Below, piece after piece: positions 1 to 8,655 of a stretch of DNA of 64,000 nucleotides (its first letter is position 1; every line of letters starts with the position of its first letter). Both the position numbers and the translations under genes were made by a program. Source of the DNA: TMED8 sp038125725 (GTDB lineage Bacteria > Pseudomonadota > Alphaproteobacteria > Rhodospirillales > Casp-alpha2); the NCBI GenBank assembly GCA_038125725.1, contig JAYPEK010000009.1:31590-95589 (forward strand). The letters run 5' to 3'. Under the pieces are notes generated by a model. It was not told the origin of the DNA. It saw only the letters and a list, made by a program, of their open reading frames with translations, and did not search any database.

Positions 1-390
1 GTGCACGCGGCCAGGCGCGACGGCGAATTGAGCCTCGAACAGTTGGGCGATATCTGGATGGAGACGCAGGCCGAAAGCCTCGGCCCGGTGTTCGAGTTCG
101 ACGAAGACTACCGCTGGCTCTGGGGCTATATCCCGCACTTCATCCACGTGCCGTTCTATGTTTACGCCTATGCCTTCGGCGACTGCCTGGTGAACGCGCT
201 TTACGGCGTCTTCCAGGGCGGCCATCCGGGCTTCCAGGCGAAATACTTCGACATGCTGCGTGCCGGCGGCACCAAGCGCCACAAGGAACTGCTGGCGCCC
301 TTCGGGCTCGATGCCTCCGACCCGGCGTTCTGGCAATTGGGCCTCAACGTCATCTCGGGCTTCATCGACGAGCTCGAGCAGGAACTCTAA
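1..390 (+). CDS. M3-family oligoendopeptidase, C-terminal part (5' end outside window)
   Basis: This is the last 129 codons of a gene that begins before the window; the GTG at base 1 is almost certainly internal. The fragment contains the helical C-terminal signature of PepF/M3-type zinc oligopeptidases, including IPHFIHVPFYVYAYAFG and the following run into a conserved helical end. The HEXXH zinc site of this family lies further upstream and is not visible, so activity cannot be judged. M3 peptidases are usually cytoplasmic enzymes that trim short peptides. The stop codon is only 8 bases from the next start, so it is probably the first gene of the operon that continues with the ABC1 kinase. 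Family call is good; exact substrate is unknown. Confidence 0.8.
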   Translation: MHAARRDGELSLEQLGDIWMETQAESLGPVFEFDEDYRWLWGYIPHFIHVPFYVYAYAFGDCLVNALYGVFQGGHPGFQAKYFDMLRAGGTKRHKELLAPFGLDASDPAFWQLGLNVISGFIDELEQEL

Positions 391-398
391 GAGGCTCC

Positions 399-1739
399 AT
401 GGCCGACCAGAACTCACTCACCGGGCGGGTCAGGCGCTACGCCAAGGTCGGCGCCGCGGCCGGCGGGCTTGCCGCCAAGGTCGCGGGCAACCGCTTCTTC
501 GGCATGGCCATCGACCGCGCCGAGCATGCGGCCGAGTTGCAGGCGGCGCTGGGCGGGCTCAAGGGGCCTTTGATGAAGGTGGCGCAGATCATGTCCACCG
601 TGCCGGACATGCTGCCCGAGGAATACGTCGCCGAACTGGGGCGGCTGCAGACCAACGCGCCGGCCATGGGTTGGCCCTTCGTCAAGCGACGCATGGCCAC
701 CGAACTGGGTCCCGACTGGCAATCCCGGTTCGCAAGCTTCGAACACCAGGCGGCTGCCGCCGCGTCCTTGGGCCAGGTGCACCGGGCGACGACGCTTGAG
801 GGCGACGATCTCGCCTGCAAGCTGCAATACCCGGACATGGCGTCGGCGGTGGAGGCGGACCTGAAGCAGCTCAAGGTCGTTTTCTCCATCTATCACCGCT
901 ACGACAAGGCGCTCGATCCCTCCAACATTCACGCCGAGCTCTCCGAACGCCTGCGCGAGGAACTGGACTACGGCCGCGAGGCCCGCAACATGAGGCTTTA
1001 CGGCCGCATGCTTGAGAACGAAGCCGGCGTGCATGTGCCGGTGCCGGTGGACGATCTTTCCACCGCGCGGCTGCTTTCGATGTCGTGGCTGACGGGCGAG
1101 CCCTTGATGTCCTTCGTCGAGCATCACGCCGAGGCCCGCAACCAGTTGGCCGAGAACATGTTCCGCGCCTGGTACGTGCCGCTCTACATGTACGGCGTCA
1201 TCCATGGCGATCCGCACCTCGGCAATTACACGGTCAGGGACGACTTTACCGTCAACCTGCTGGATTTCGGCTGCGTGCGCATCTTCAAGCCGTCCTTCAT
1301 CCGCGCCGTCATCGATCTTTACAAGGCGCTCCGCGACGAGGACGAGGCGCTTGCCGTGCATGCCTACGAGACCTGGGGCTTTACCAACCTTGACCGCCAG
1401 GTCATCGATATCCTCAACCAGTGGGCGCGGTTCCTCTATGCGCCCTTGTTGAAGGATGAGGTGACAAGCATCCAAGAGACCGGCGGCGTTGCCTACGGCG
1501 CCGGCGTGGCGGCCAAGGTGCACCGCGAACTGCGCGAGGTCGGCGGCGTGCGCCCGCCCAGGGAATTCGTGCTCATGGATCGCGCCGCCATCGGCTTGGG
1601 CAGCGTGTTTACGCATCTGAAGGCGGAGATCAACTGGCACCGCATGTTCCACGGCCTGATCGACGGTTTCGAGGAGGCCGAGCTCGAGAAGCGCCAGGCC
1701 AAGGCGCTCGGAGCTTTCGATATTCCCTTGCCCGAATAG
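399..1739 (+). CDS. ABC1/UbiB/ADCK-family atypical kinase
   Basis: A 446-residue protein of the AarF/ABC1/UbiB group, atypical protein-kinase-fold ATPases linked in bacteria and mitochondria to ubiquinone biosynthesis or lipid homeostasis. Visible are the family's N-terminal KxGQ-like segment KGPLMKVAQ (residues 55-63), an Ala-rich nucleotide loop AAAASLGQVHRA, the ATP-anchoring lysine in ACKLQYPD (K141), the catalytic-loop equivalent HGDPHLGNY (269-277) and the metal-binding DFG (D289). All key residues are present, so it should be active. There is no clear C-terminal membrane anchor as in UbiB, and no ubiquinone genes are adjacent. It sits between a peptidase and a cyclic-nucleotide pair with very short gaps. 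It may be a paralogue of the ubiquinone UbiB rather than UbiB itself. Confidence 0.88.
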   Translation: MADQNSLTGRVRRYAKVGAAAGGLAAKVAGNRFFGMAIDRAEHAAELQAALGGLKGPLMKVAQIMSTVPDMLPEEYVAELGRLQTNAPAMGWPFVKRRMATELGPDWQSRFASFEHQAAAAASLGQVHRATTLEGDDLACKLQYPDMASAVEADLKQLKVVFSIYHRYDKALDPSNIHAELSERLREELDYGREARNMRLYGRMLENEAGVHVPVPVDDLSTARLLSMSWLTGEPLMSFVEHHAEARNQLAENMFRAWYVPLYMYGVIHGDPHLGNYTVRDDFTVNLLDFGCVRIFKPSFIRAVIDLYKALRDEDEALAVHAYETWGFTNLDRQVIDILNQWARFLYAPLLKDEVTSIQETGGVAYGAGVAAKVHRELREVGGVRPPREFVLMDRAAIGLGSVFTHLKAEINWHRMFHGLIDGFEEAELEKRQAKALGAFDIPLPE

Positions 1740-1757
1740 GGGCGGTACACTCCGGCC

Positions 1758-2351
1758 ATGCTGTCGGCGGAACGCGGAATCAAGAAGAAGTTCTTTCGTG
1801 CCGGGGATGACGTCTTCTCCGAAGGCGAACCCGGCGACATGGCGTTCATCATCGAGACCGGCCGCGTCGGCATCTTCAAGCATATCGAAGGCGAGGAGGT
1901 GCAACTGGCGACCATGGTCGCCGGCGAGTTGTTCGGCGAGATGTCGATCCTCGACGGCTCGCCGCGGATGGCCAATGCGCGCGCACTGGAGGATGCGGTG
2001 GTGATCACCCTGCCGCGCGACATCATCGAGGGCAAGCTGGGCCGCGCCGAGCCGTTCCTGCGCTCCTTGGTCGAGATCCTGGTGGACAACCTGCGCAACG
2101 TGCACCGCGTTTACATGCACCGGCCGCGCAGCGTCGCCGACTTCCTGGGCGCCGTGTCGTTTCACACGGAGGGCCTGGAAAGCTATCTCGACATGATCCC
2201 GGACAGCGACCTTGCGGGCGCCGCGAGGCCGCGCGTCGAGGCCATCCAGGAACAGTTGAAGGAACTCGGCAAACTGTTCGAGAAACACCTGGACCGGCGC
2301 GACAGCGCGCTCAAGGACGCCGACGTCACCCGCCGGCCGCCGATCGGGTAG
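1758..2351 (+). CDS. Stand-alone cyclic nucleotide-binding domain protein
   Basis: A 197-residue protein whose first ~120 residues form a Crp/Fnr-type cNMP-binding beta-roll: FSEGEPGDMAFIIETGRVGI is followed by the phosphate-binding cassette GELFGEMSILDGSPRMANA near residues 56-75, with the Glu and Arg expected for cAMP or cGMP contact. Unlike CRP or FNR there is no helix-turn-helix after it; the last ~75 residues look helical and carry no recognised effector domain. It is therefore probably a cyclic-nucleotide-sensing adaptor, not a transcription factor. The gene lies 18 bases after the ABC1 kinase and 4 bases before a class III cyclase-like gene, suggesting that it reads the product of that enzyme. 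The partner it controls is unknown. Confidence 0.82.
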   Translation: MLSAERGIKKKFFRAGDDVFSEGEPGDMAFIIETGRVGIFKHIEGEEVQLATMVAGELFGEMSILDGSPRMANARALEDAVVITLPRDIIEGKLGRAEPFLRSLVEILVDNLRNVHRVYMHRPRSVADFLGAVSFHTEGLESYLDMIPDSDLAGAARPRVEAIQEQLKELGKLFEKHLDRRDSALKDADVTRRPPIG

Positions 2352-2355
2352 GGCG

Positions 2356-3579
2356 ATGCGCACCGATCTCCGCATTCCGCGCGTCTTCAATCCGCTGGTC
2401 CGCGAAGGGCCGTCGCCGCAGGAACTGGAGTGGCTGGAAATCCTCGACCAGGAACTGCACAAGGTGTGGGCGCTGGGGCGCAACCTGATCCTGGTCTGGA
2501 CCGCCAAGGGACGCGGCATGGAAGTGCTGGTGATCCCGCACTACAACATCTCCGAACACGCCACCCAGGCGGCCAGAGATGCCGCCCTGGCGGGGCCGTC
2601 GGCGCTCGGCCTGACGCCCCGGAGCTTCATCGAGGAAGTCATCGCCAACCCCAAGCAGGTGACGCGCGAGGGGCTTCGTTCACTCGCCGACATGACCGGT
2701 TACGAGCCGGTCGAGATCGAACTGCCGTTCGTGCCGGAGATGGACCTGCATCCGGAGCTGATCGAATCGGTGGTGCAGCGCTATTCCATCTCCTACGTCG
2801 ACGACCGTGCCGTGGCGCTGTTCGATATCGTCGGGTTCTCGCTGTTCTCGCCCTTGGAACAGGTGACGCAGCTCAATTCCTTGAGCTATTCCGTCAATGC
2901 CGCCTATTCCAAGATGCTGTCGAAGAAGATCGATATTTCCTTTGCCCGCACCACCACCGGCGACGGCTATTACATCTGGAACCGCGACCGCTCGGTGCAG
3001 GCCAACGTCAACCTCTACCATTTCATGCACCTTGTGCTGGCCGACAACGCGCTGGCGCGGGCGAAATCCAGCGCCAACACCACGCCCTTGCTGCGCGCCT
3101 GCTTCCACATGGGCGGCCACTACGAGTTCTATCAGTCGGAGGGGCTGAGCCCGACGGTCTACAGCTACATCGTCGGCGACGTCACCATCGAGCTGGCGCG
3201 GATGATCGACCGCGCACTGCCGGGCCAGATCCTGGTCGGCGATTTCGACGCCCCCATGGCCGACCGCCAGAGCATGGTGTCGAAGCGCATCAATGCCGTC
3301 GATTTCATCGAACGCACCCAGGACTCCTTATCGAGCCTGGAGGGGCTGACGCTGTCGGGCGATCACATCACCGACATCAAATGTTACCTGACTGGCGAGA
3401 AACGCGATGACGATGCCTTCGCTATCAAGCGCTACGTCATCGCCGACAAGCACGGCCGCACCCGCAACGTCTACAATGCCAAGGTCAACATCTACCGCGA
3501 GAACGCGGAGCCAGTGTTCTTGGGCGTGCAGGAACGTGACTTAGGCGACTTCCAACACGAGGACGAGGCCTTCGTCTGA
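2356..3579 (+). CDS. Divergent class III nucleotide cyclase-like protein
   Basis: A 407-residue soluble protein. Residues ~150-300 resemble the class III adenylate/guanylate cyclase core: FDIVGFS supplies the first metal Asp (D157), TGDGYYIW the second (D203), followed by RACFHMGGHYEF and VGDVTIELARMID and then GQILVGDF, the usual closing strand. The normally conserved Asn of the VNxAxR motif appears to be Glu, so the transition-state region is altered and activity is not certain. The N-terminal ~150 residues and C-terminal ~100 residues match nothing I recognise. It starts 4 bases after the cNMP-binding gene with GGGTAGGGCG before the ATG, so the two are very likely translated together. The fold assignment is from motifs; product specificity cannot be told. 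Confidence 0.68.
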   Translation: MRTDLRIPRVFNPLVREGPSPQELEWLEILDQELHKVWALGRNLILVWTAKGRGMEVLVIPHYNISEHATQAARDAALAGPSALGLTPRSFIEEVIANPKQVTREGLRSLADMTGYEPVEIELPFVPEMDLHPELIESVVQRYSISYVDDRAVALFDIVGFSLFSPLEQVTQLNSLSYSVNAAYSKMLSKKIDISFARTTTGDGYYIWNRDRSVQANVNLYHFMHLVLADNALARAKSSANTTPLLRACFHMGGHYEFYQSEGLSPTVYSYIVGDVTIELARMIDRALPGQILVGDFDAPMADRQSMVSKRINAVDFIERTQDSLSSLEGLTLSGDHITDIKCYLTGEKRDDDAFAIKRYVIADKHGRTRNVYNAKVNIYRENAEPVFLGVQERDLGDFQHEDEAFV

Positions 3580-6500
3580 TCACTCGGCGGGCGCGTGGCG
3601 GCCGTCTTTTCCGGTCGACAGTTCCTGTTCCAGTGCCCGTTCGACGGCGCTTCTGGGTTTGGTGAAGCGCGCCATCAGGTCGTAGAGGACGGGCGTTAGG
3701 AACAGCGTCAGCACCAGCGCCATGCCCAGCCCGCCGACGATCACCCAGCCGATGGAGATGCGGCTTTCGGCGCCGGCGCCGGAGGCGATGATCAGCGGCA
3801 CCGCGCCCAGGATGGTGGAAATCACGGTCATGACGATGGGCCGGAAGCGCAGCACCGAGGCCTCGATCACCGCGTCACGCACGGACAGCCCCTCGTCCCG
3901 GAGCTGGTTGGCGAACTCGACGATAAGGATGCCGTTCTTGGCCATCAACCCGACCAATAGAATGATGCCGATCTGGCTGTAGACGTTGAGCGACAGCCCC
4001 ACCAGCGTCAGCGAATAGATGGCGCCGGCAATGGCCAGCGGCACCGACAGCATGATGACGAAGGGGTGGACGAAACTCTCGAACTGGGCGGCGAGAACGA
4101 AGAACACGATCAACAGCGCCAAGGCGAAGGTGGTCATGACGCCGCCCGATGTGTCCTTGAACACCGCCGTTTGGCCCGAATAGCCGAGCTTGGCGTTGGT
4201 CGGCAGGATCTTCTCGGCGCCGGCCTCCATGTAGGCGATGGCATCGCCGAGCGCGTATTCGGGCGCCAGCGCCGCCTGGATGGTGATCGACGGCAGCCGG
4301 TCGTAGCGCCTGAGCTCCGCCGACGCGGCGTTCTCCTTGGCCGCCACCAGCGAGCTCAGCGGCACCAGCACGCTGCGCCCGCCGTCCTTGTTGGCGGAGC
4401 GCACGAAGACGTTGGAAAGGTCGTTCAGCGTGCGCCGGTCATCCTCGCGGGCCTGGACGATGACCGGGTATTCGCGGCCGCGGTCGATATAGGTGGTGAC
4501 TTCCTTGGATGCGAACATGGATTGTAGGGTGAAGGCGATTTCCTCGGCGCTGATGCCGAGGTCGTTGGCGCGCCGGCGGTCCAGTGTGAGATCGAGCTGC
4601 GGCTGGTTTTCCTCGTAATCCATTTCCGGGTTGATCAGGCCGTCGTTGGCCTTGGCGTGCTCCAGCAGTTGCTTGGCCCAATCCTTCACGTCTTCGAAGT
4701 TGGCGCCGCCGACGACGATCCGCAGCGGCGTCGAATTGACGATCTGGCCGGCGGTCTGTTCGCGCTGCTCCCAAGGGGCCAGGCGCATGACGACGAAACC
4801 CCGATAGGGCCGGTTGCCCCAGCCGATAATGGTGTAGACGGTCTGGATGTTGCCGTTTTCCTGGTGCGGACGCAGCGCGCGCTCGATGATGCGGGACTGC
4901 TGGTCGGTATAGGATTGGGTCGAGCCCTGTGGCGCCGTCATCGGCACGAAGGCGACGCCGCGGTCCTCGCGCGGCGCCAGCTCACGCGGCAATTGCTGAT
5001 AGAAGCCGATGGCGGCGAGACTGAACACCAGCGACAGCGTAATCACCACCAGCGGCGCATCGATCGCCTTGGCCACCAGTGCGTGATAGATGCGCCCGAC
5101 GGTGGATTTGGCCATCGCCGCATCGTCATCGATGGCTTCCCCCGACGCATTGGTCGTACGTGACGGCTTCAGGATGCGCGATGCCAGCATCGGACAGAGC
5201 GTCAGCGCGACGAAAGTGGAAATCACCACCGCCGCCGCCATCACCAGGCCGAACTCGCTGAACAGCCGGCCCACCTGGCCGCCCAGGAACGACACCGGCA
5301 CGAACACCGCGATCAGGGTGATCGAGGTGGCGAGCACGGCGAAGGTCACCTGACGGGTGCCGCGCACGGCGGCGACCATGGGCGATTCACCGCCGTCCAT
5401 GCGGCGCTTGACGTTTTCCAACACCACGATGGCGTCGTCGACAACGAGGCCGATGGCCAGCAGCAGCGCCAGCAGGGTGAGCACGTTGATGGAGAAGCCG
5501 AACAGCGCGATCAGGCCCATGCAGCCGATGAGCGCCACCGGAATGGTGACGATCGGCACGAAGGTGGTGCGGATCGAGCGCAGGAACAGCATGATCACCA
5601 GCACCACCAGCGCCAGCGAGATGCCGAGCGCGATCAGCACCTCGCGGATCGAGGCGGAGATGAACAGCGCATCATCGGAGCCGATGATGATCTCCATGCC
5701 GTCGGGCAGGTTCTGTTCCAATTCGGCGATCTTCGCGCGCACCCGCTTTGATATCTCCATGGTATTCGACTGGCTCTGGCGCAGCACCTGCATGCCGACC
5801 GCGGAGCGGCCGTTGGCGCGCACGATCAGGTCGTCGTTCTCCACCCCTTGCTCGACCCGGGCGACGTCGCCCAGGCGCACCGGGTATCCGTCGACGGTGG
5901 TGAGCACGATGTCGCGGAACTGAGCCGGCGTCGACAGCCTGCCGTCGAGGCGGATTTCCAGCATCCGTTGGCTTGAAAGCAGGTCGCCCGCCGGAAGTTC
6001 GACGTTGGCCTTCTTGATCGCCGTCTGAATGTCGGAAACCGTCAGGTTGCGGGCCGCCAGCGCGCGGCGATCGAGCCAGATGCGGATGGCGTAACGGCGC
6101 TCGCCGCGGATATCGACGCTGGCGACGCCTTCCAGCGTCGACAGGTGGTCGATAATGAAGCGTTCGATATAGTCGGTGATTTCCTCCGGCGAATGGCGCG
6201 TCGAGGCGACGGCGATCCGCATGACGGGGTCGGCGTCGCTGTCGCTCTTGACCACGACCGGCTCGTCGACGCCGTCCGGCAACTGGCCGCGCACCCGCCC
6301 GACCGCGTCGCGCACGTCGTTGGCGGCCTCGTCGATATTGCGGCCGGTCTGGAACTCGATCACCGTGCGCGAACGTCCGCGCCGGCTCTGCGACGAGATC
6401 GACTTGATCCCGGAAACGCCGGCGACGGAGCTTTCGACGATTTCGGTGATGTCGGTATCGACCACCTGCGGCGACGCGCCGGTGTACATGGTGGTCACCG

Positions 6501-6636
6501 TGACCACGGCGGAATCCACGTCCGGCAGTTCGCGGATCGGGATCGAGAACAGGGCGGCCACGCCGGCGGTGATGATCAACAAGCTGGCGACGATCGCCAG
6601 CACCGGACGGCGGATGGAGAGATCGGACAAGGTCAT
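3580..6636 (-). CDS. RND-family efflux transporter, inner-membrane permease (AcrB/HAE1 type)
   Basis: A 1018-residue protein of normal length for the hydrophobe/amphiphile efflux RND family. It opens with RRPVLAIVASLLIITAGVAA (TM1) and IRELPDVD, has two large periplasmic loops, and repeats the 12-TM layout with clusters such as GLVVDDAIVVLENVKR (TM4, the Asp-Asp proton relay pair is visible) and GLMAKNGILIVEFAN (TM10, with the relay Lys present nearby). It would pump drugs, bile-salt-like compounds or solvents out of the periplasm using proton import, with the adaptor encoded immediately upstream in the same direction. No outer-membrane TolC gene is in the window, so a distant one must be shared. 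No local TetR-type regulator is present. Stop codon is adjacent to the convergent cyclase gene. Confidence 0.95.
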   Translation of the reverse strand: MTLSDLSIRRPVLAIVASLLIITAGVAALFSIPIRELPDVDSAVVTVTTMYTGASPQVVDTDITEIVESSVAGVSGIKSISSQSRRGRSRTVIEFQTGRNIDEAANDVRDAVGRVRGQLPDGVDEPVVVKSDSDADPVMRIAVASTRHSPEEITDYIERFIIDHLSTLEGVASVDIRGERRYAIRIWLDRRALAARNLTVSDIQTAIKKANVELPAGDLLSSQRMLEIRLDGRLSTPAQFRDIVLTTVDGYPVRLGDVARVEQGVENDDLIVRANGRSAVGMQVLRQSQSNTMEISKRVRAKIAELEQNLPDGMEIIIGSDDALFISASIREVLIALGISLALVVLVIMLFLRSIRTTFVPIVTIPVALIGCMGLIALFGFSINVLTLLALLLAIGLVVDDAIVVLENVKRRMDGGESPMVAAVRGTRQVTFAVLATSITLIAVFVPVSFLGGQVGRLFSEFGLVMAAAVVISTFVALTLCPMLASRILKPSRTTNASGEAIDDDAAMAKSTVGRIYHALVAKAIDAPLVVITLSLVFSLAAIGFYQQLPRELAPREDRGVAFVPMTAPQGSTQSYTDQQSRIIERALRPHQENGNIQTVYTIIGWGNRPYRGFVVMRLAPWEQREQTAGQIVNSTPLRIVVGGANFEDVKDWAKQLLEHAKANDGLINPEMDYEENQPQLDLTLDRRRANDLGISAEEIAFTLQSMFASKEVTTYIDRGREYPVIVQAREDDRRTLNDLSNVFVRSANKDGGRSVLVPLSSLVAAKENAASAELRRYDRLPSITIQAALAPEYALGDAIAYMEAGAEKILPTNAKLGYSGQTAVFKDTSGGVMTTFALALLIVFFVLAAQFESFVHPFVIMLSVPLAIAGAIYSLTLVGLSLNVYSQIGIILLVGLMAKNGILIVEFANQLRDEGLSVRDAVIEASVLRFRPIVMTVISTILGAVPLIIASGAGAESRISIGWVIVGGLGMALVLTLFLTPVLYDLMARFTKPRSAVERALEQELSTGKDGRHAPAE

Positions 6637-6702
6637 CGGCGTCTGAGCCTCATGATGTCAATCGGGGGGATCAACGTGTTGCCTGACAAACTGCGGTGGC
6701 TG

Positions 6703-7926
6703 TCAGCCCGTGTTCTGGGCCGTTTCGGGTTTCTTCTTCGGCTTCTCGCCGGGCTCGTCGGCCGATGTCTTGGCCGGCGCCTTGGCGGGGTCCTGGGCCG
6801 GCTTTTCCGCCGGCTTGCCGGATTTCTTGCCCTGTCCGGCGATCTGCACCGGCGCGCCGTCGCGGACCTTCTGGACGCCGCGGATGACGACTTCCTCGCC
6901 GGCGGCGATGCCGCTTTTGACTTCAACATAGCCGTACGAACGCCGGCCCAGCGACACCTGGCGCTGCTGCACGCGTTTCGACTTGCCGTCCTTGCCGCTG
7001 ACGATGGCGAAGACGAAGGATCGCGAGCCATCGACGACGACGGCCTCCTCCGGGATGGCGAGGGCTTCAGTGCCGTCGAGGATGATGGACACATGCACGA
7101 ACATGCCGGCGGGCAGCGCCTTGTCGTCGTTGGCGATCAGGCCGCGCACCTTGAAGGCGCGCGAGATGTCGTCGATGCGGGTGTCGACGGCGGCAATGGT
7201 GCCGGTGAACACGCGGCCGGGGAAGGGCGCGGCGCGGGCCTGGACCTCGTCGCCGATCTTGAGCGTGCCGAACAGCGTTTCTGGCGCCGAAAACTCGACC
7301 TCCACCGAGGAAAGATCATCGAGAACGGCGATCACGTCGCCGTCCTTCACCCGCGCGCCGGGCTCGACCGTGGTGAGGCCGATGACGCCGGCGAAGGGCG
7401 CGCGCACGATGCGCTCGCGCAGGTGCTTGGCGGCGCGGTCGCGGTCGGCCTTGGCGATTTCGGCCTGGGCCACCAGCCGGTCGAAGGCCGCTTCGGAGAC
7501 GTTGCTGGAACGCTTCAGGATGGCGGACCGCTTGAGCGCGCTATCCGCTTCCTTCAGCTTCGCCTCCGCTTCGGCCAGATCGGCGCGCTGGATATCGGAA
7601 TCGAGCTGCAGCAGGACCGCATTGGGCTCCACCGGCTCGCCCGCCTTGAAGCCGACCTTGACCACACGGCCCGACGACAGCGGCGTGATTTCCACCGAGC
7701 GGACGGCGCGGGTGGTGCCGACGGCTTCGGCGATGGTGTCGATCTTGCGCATGGTGGCGGGGGCGACCTCGACGCTCACGCCGCCACCCTTGCCGCCGCC
7801 TGGTTTGCCGCCGGCCTTCGCCGACTTCGGCGCGTTGGCGGCTTCGTAGTATTGCCAGCCGTAGTAGCCGCCGGCGGCAACGCCGGCGATCACCAGAATG
7901 ATGATTACCTGTCGTATGAAACTCAT
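6703..7926 (-). CDS. RND efflux periplasmic adaptor (membrane fusion protein)
   Basis: A 407-residue HlyD/AcrA-like adaptor. An N-terminal membrane anchor (FIRQVIIILVIAGVAAGGYY) precedes a Gly-rich stretch, a barrel-sandwich/lipoyl half, an alpha-helical hairpin (residues ~100-160, rich in Ala, Lys and Glu), the second lipoyl half (RAPFAGVIGLTTVEPGARVK) and beta-barrel and membrane-proximal domains. The C-terminal ~40 residues are an unusual Lys/Pro/Ala-rich tail (GKKSGKPAEKPAQDPAK and on). It bridges the RND permease 66 bases downstream to an outer-membrane channel. An in-frame ATG at 7947 is also possible; I chose 7926 because the anchor follows at once. The pair has no visible local regulator. 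Confidence 0.92.
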   Translation of the reverse strand: MSFIRQVIIILVIAGVAAGGYYGWQYYEAANAPKSAKAGGKPGGGKGGGVSVEVAPATMRKIDTIAEAVGTTRAVRSVEITPLSSGRVVKVGFKAGEPVEPNAVLLQLDSDIQRADLAEAEAKLKEADSALKRSAILKRSSNVSEAAFDRLVAQAEIAKADRDRAAKHLRERIVRAPFAGVIGLTTVEPGARVKDGDVIAVLDDLSSVEVEFSAPETLFGTLKIGDEVQARAAPFPGRVFTGTIAAVDTRIDDISRAFKVRGLIANDDKALPAGMFVHVSIILDGTEALAIPEEAVVVDGSRSFVFAIVSGKDGKSKRVQQRQVSLGRRSYGYVEVKSGIAAGEEVVIRGVQKVRDGAPVQIAGQGKKSGKPAEKPAQDPAKAPAKTSADEPGEKPKKKPETAQNTG

Positions 7927-8183
7927 GTGTTTACGACGCCCATCCATCAAGGCGCCGGCGTGTCACGCCGGATCGCCGGAAATCAAGTTTTGAGCGGAAA
8001 TCTCCCGGCCCAAGGCCCATCCCTTCAAGACCGACGCCAAGCGTAGCGGTTTTTCGGATTTTCTCCTACGCATTTTTTCGTGATCGACCGCCGTGGGCGG
8101 TTCGACCGAATGCCCCGGTCTTGACGCCGTGGATGCGGATGTGAAGATGACGGCTGTCCACCATTGATCGGGAGAGCCACGCC

Positions 8184-8582
8184 ATGTCCGGGCCCATATT
8201 CCACAACTTCTCCGCCGCGCCGACGCACGTGGCGCCGTTCAGCCACGCGGTCGAATGCGACGGCTGGATTCAGCTCACCGGCCAGATGCCGACCGACCCC
8301 GACGACGATTCCAAGCCGCTCCCGGCTGGAGTCGAGGCCCAGACCAGACGCGTCATGGACAACCTGGTCATCATCCTCGGCGAGCTTGGCCTGGGGCTCG
8401 AGCACGTGCTGTCGGCGCGCGTCTTCATCACCCATTTCGAGCGCGATTACGCCGCCATGAACGACGCATACAAATCCTATTTTCCGCCGGACCGGCTGCC
8501 AGCGCGCACCTGTGTGGGCGTCACCGGCCTGGCGCGCGGCGCGCTGGTGGAAATCGACATGATCGCCAAGCGCCCCGCCTAG
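8184..8582 (+). CDS. RidA family (YjgF/YER057c/UK114) protein
   Basis: A 132-residue protein of typical RidA length. It has the family's opening sheet (HAVECDGWIQLTGQMPTD), the central helix NLVIILGELGLGLEHVLSAR, and the closing signature PARTCVGVTGLARGALVEID, with the arginine (R108) that in true RidA enzymes binds the carboxylate of 2-aminoacrylate and related enamines/imines. RidA hydrolyses these reactive intermediates made by PLP enzymes; several subfamilies have other roles. GGGAGAGCCACGCC upstream of the ATG is a good ribosome binding site. It is transcribed divergently from the RND pump genes and convergently with trkH, so it is probably a single-gene unit. The subfamily cannot be settled by eye. 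Confidence 0.88.
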   Translation: MSGPIFHNFSAAPTHVAPFSHAVECDGWIQLTGQMPTDPDDDSKPLPAGVEAQTRRVMDNLVIILGELGLGLEHVLSARVFITHFERDYAAMNDAYKSYFPPDRLPARTCVGVTGLARGALVEIDMIAKRPA

Positions 8583-8655
8583 GGCGATACGATCCGGTCG
8601 GGATACCGAGCGCCGCGCCGGCTTGGCGGCCTCCGGCGCGGCGCCCGGCCCCGGC

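Noticed and set aside
414..2519. Long minus-strand reading frame (701 codons) opposite the kinase and cNMP genes
   Set aside because: It is a GC-rich shadow of the plus-strand genes, full of Arg, His and Ala, and has no recognisable domain. The plus-strand genes have clear family motifs.
1758..3579. Idea that the cNMP protein and cyclase form a Pycsar-type antiphage unit
   Set aside because: Pycsar effectors have a toxic domain such as TIR or membrane-spanning effector linked to the cNMP part. None is seen here; the sensor has only a short helical tail.
6145..8046. 633-codon plus-strand frame opposite the RND pump genes
   Set aside because: Composition (Gly, Asp, His, Arg rich) is that of an antisense shadow; the minus-strand genes explain the region fully.
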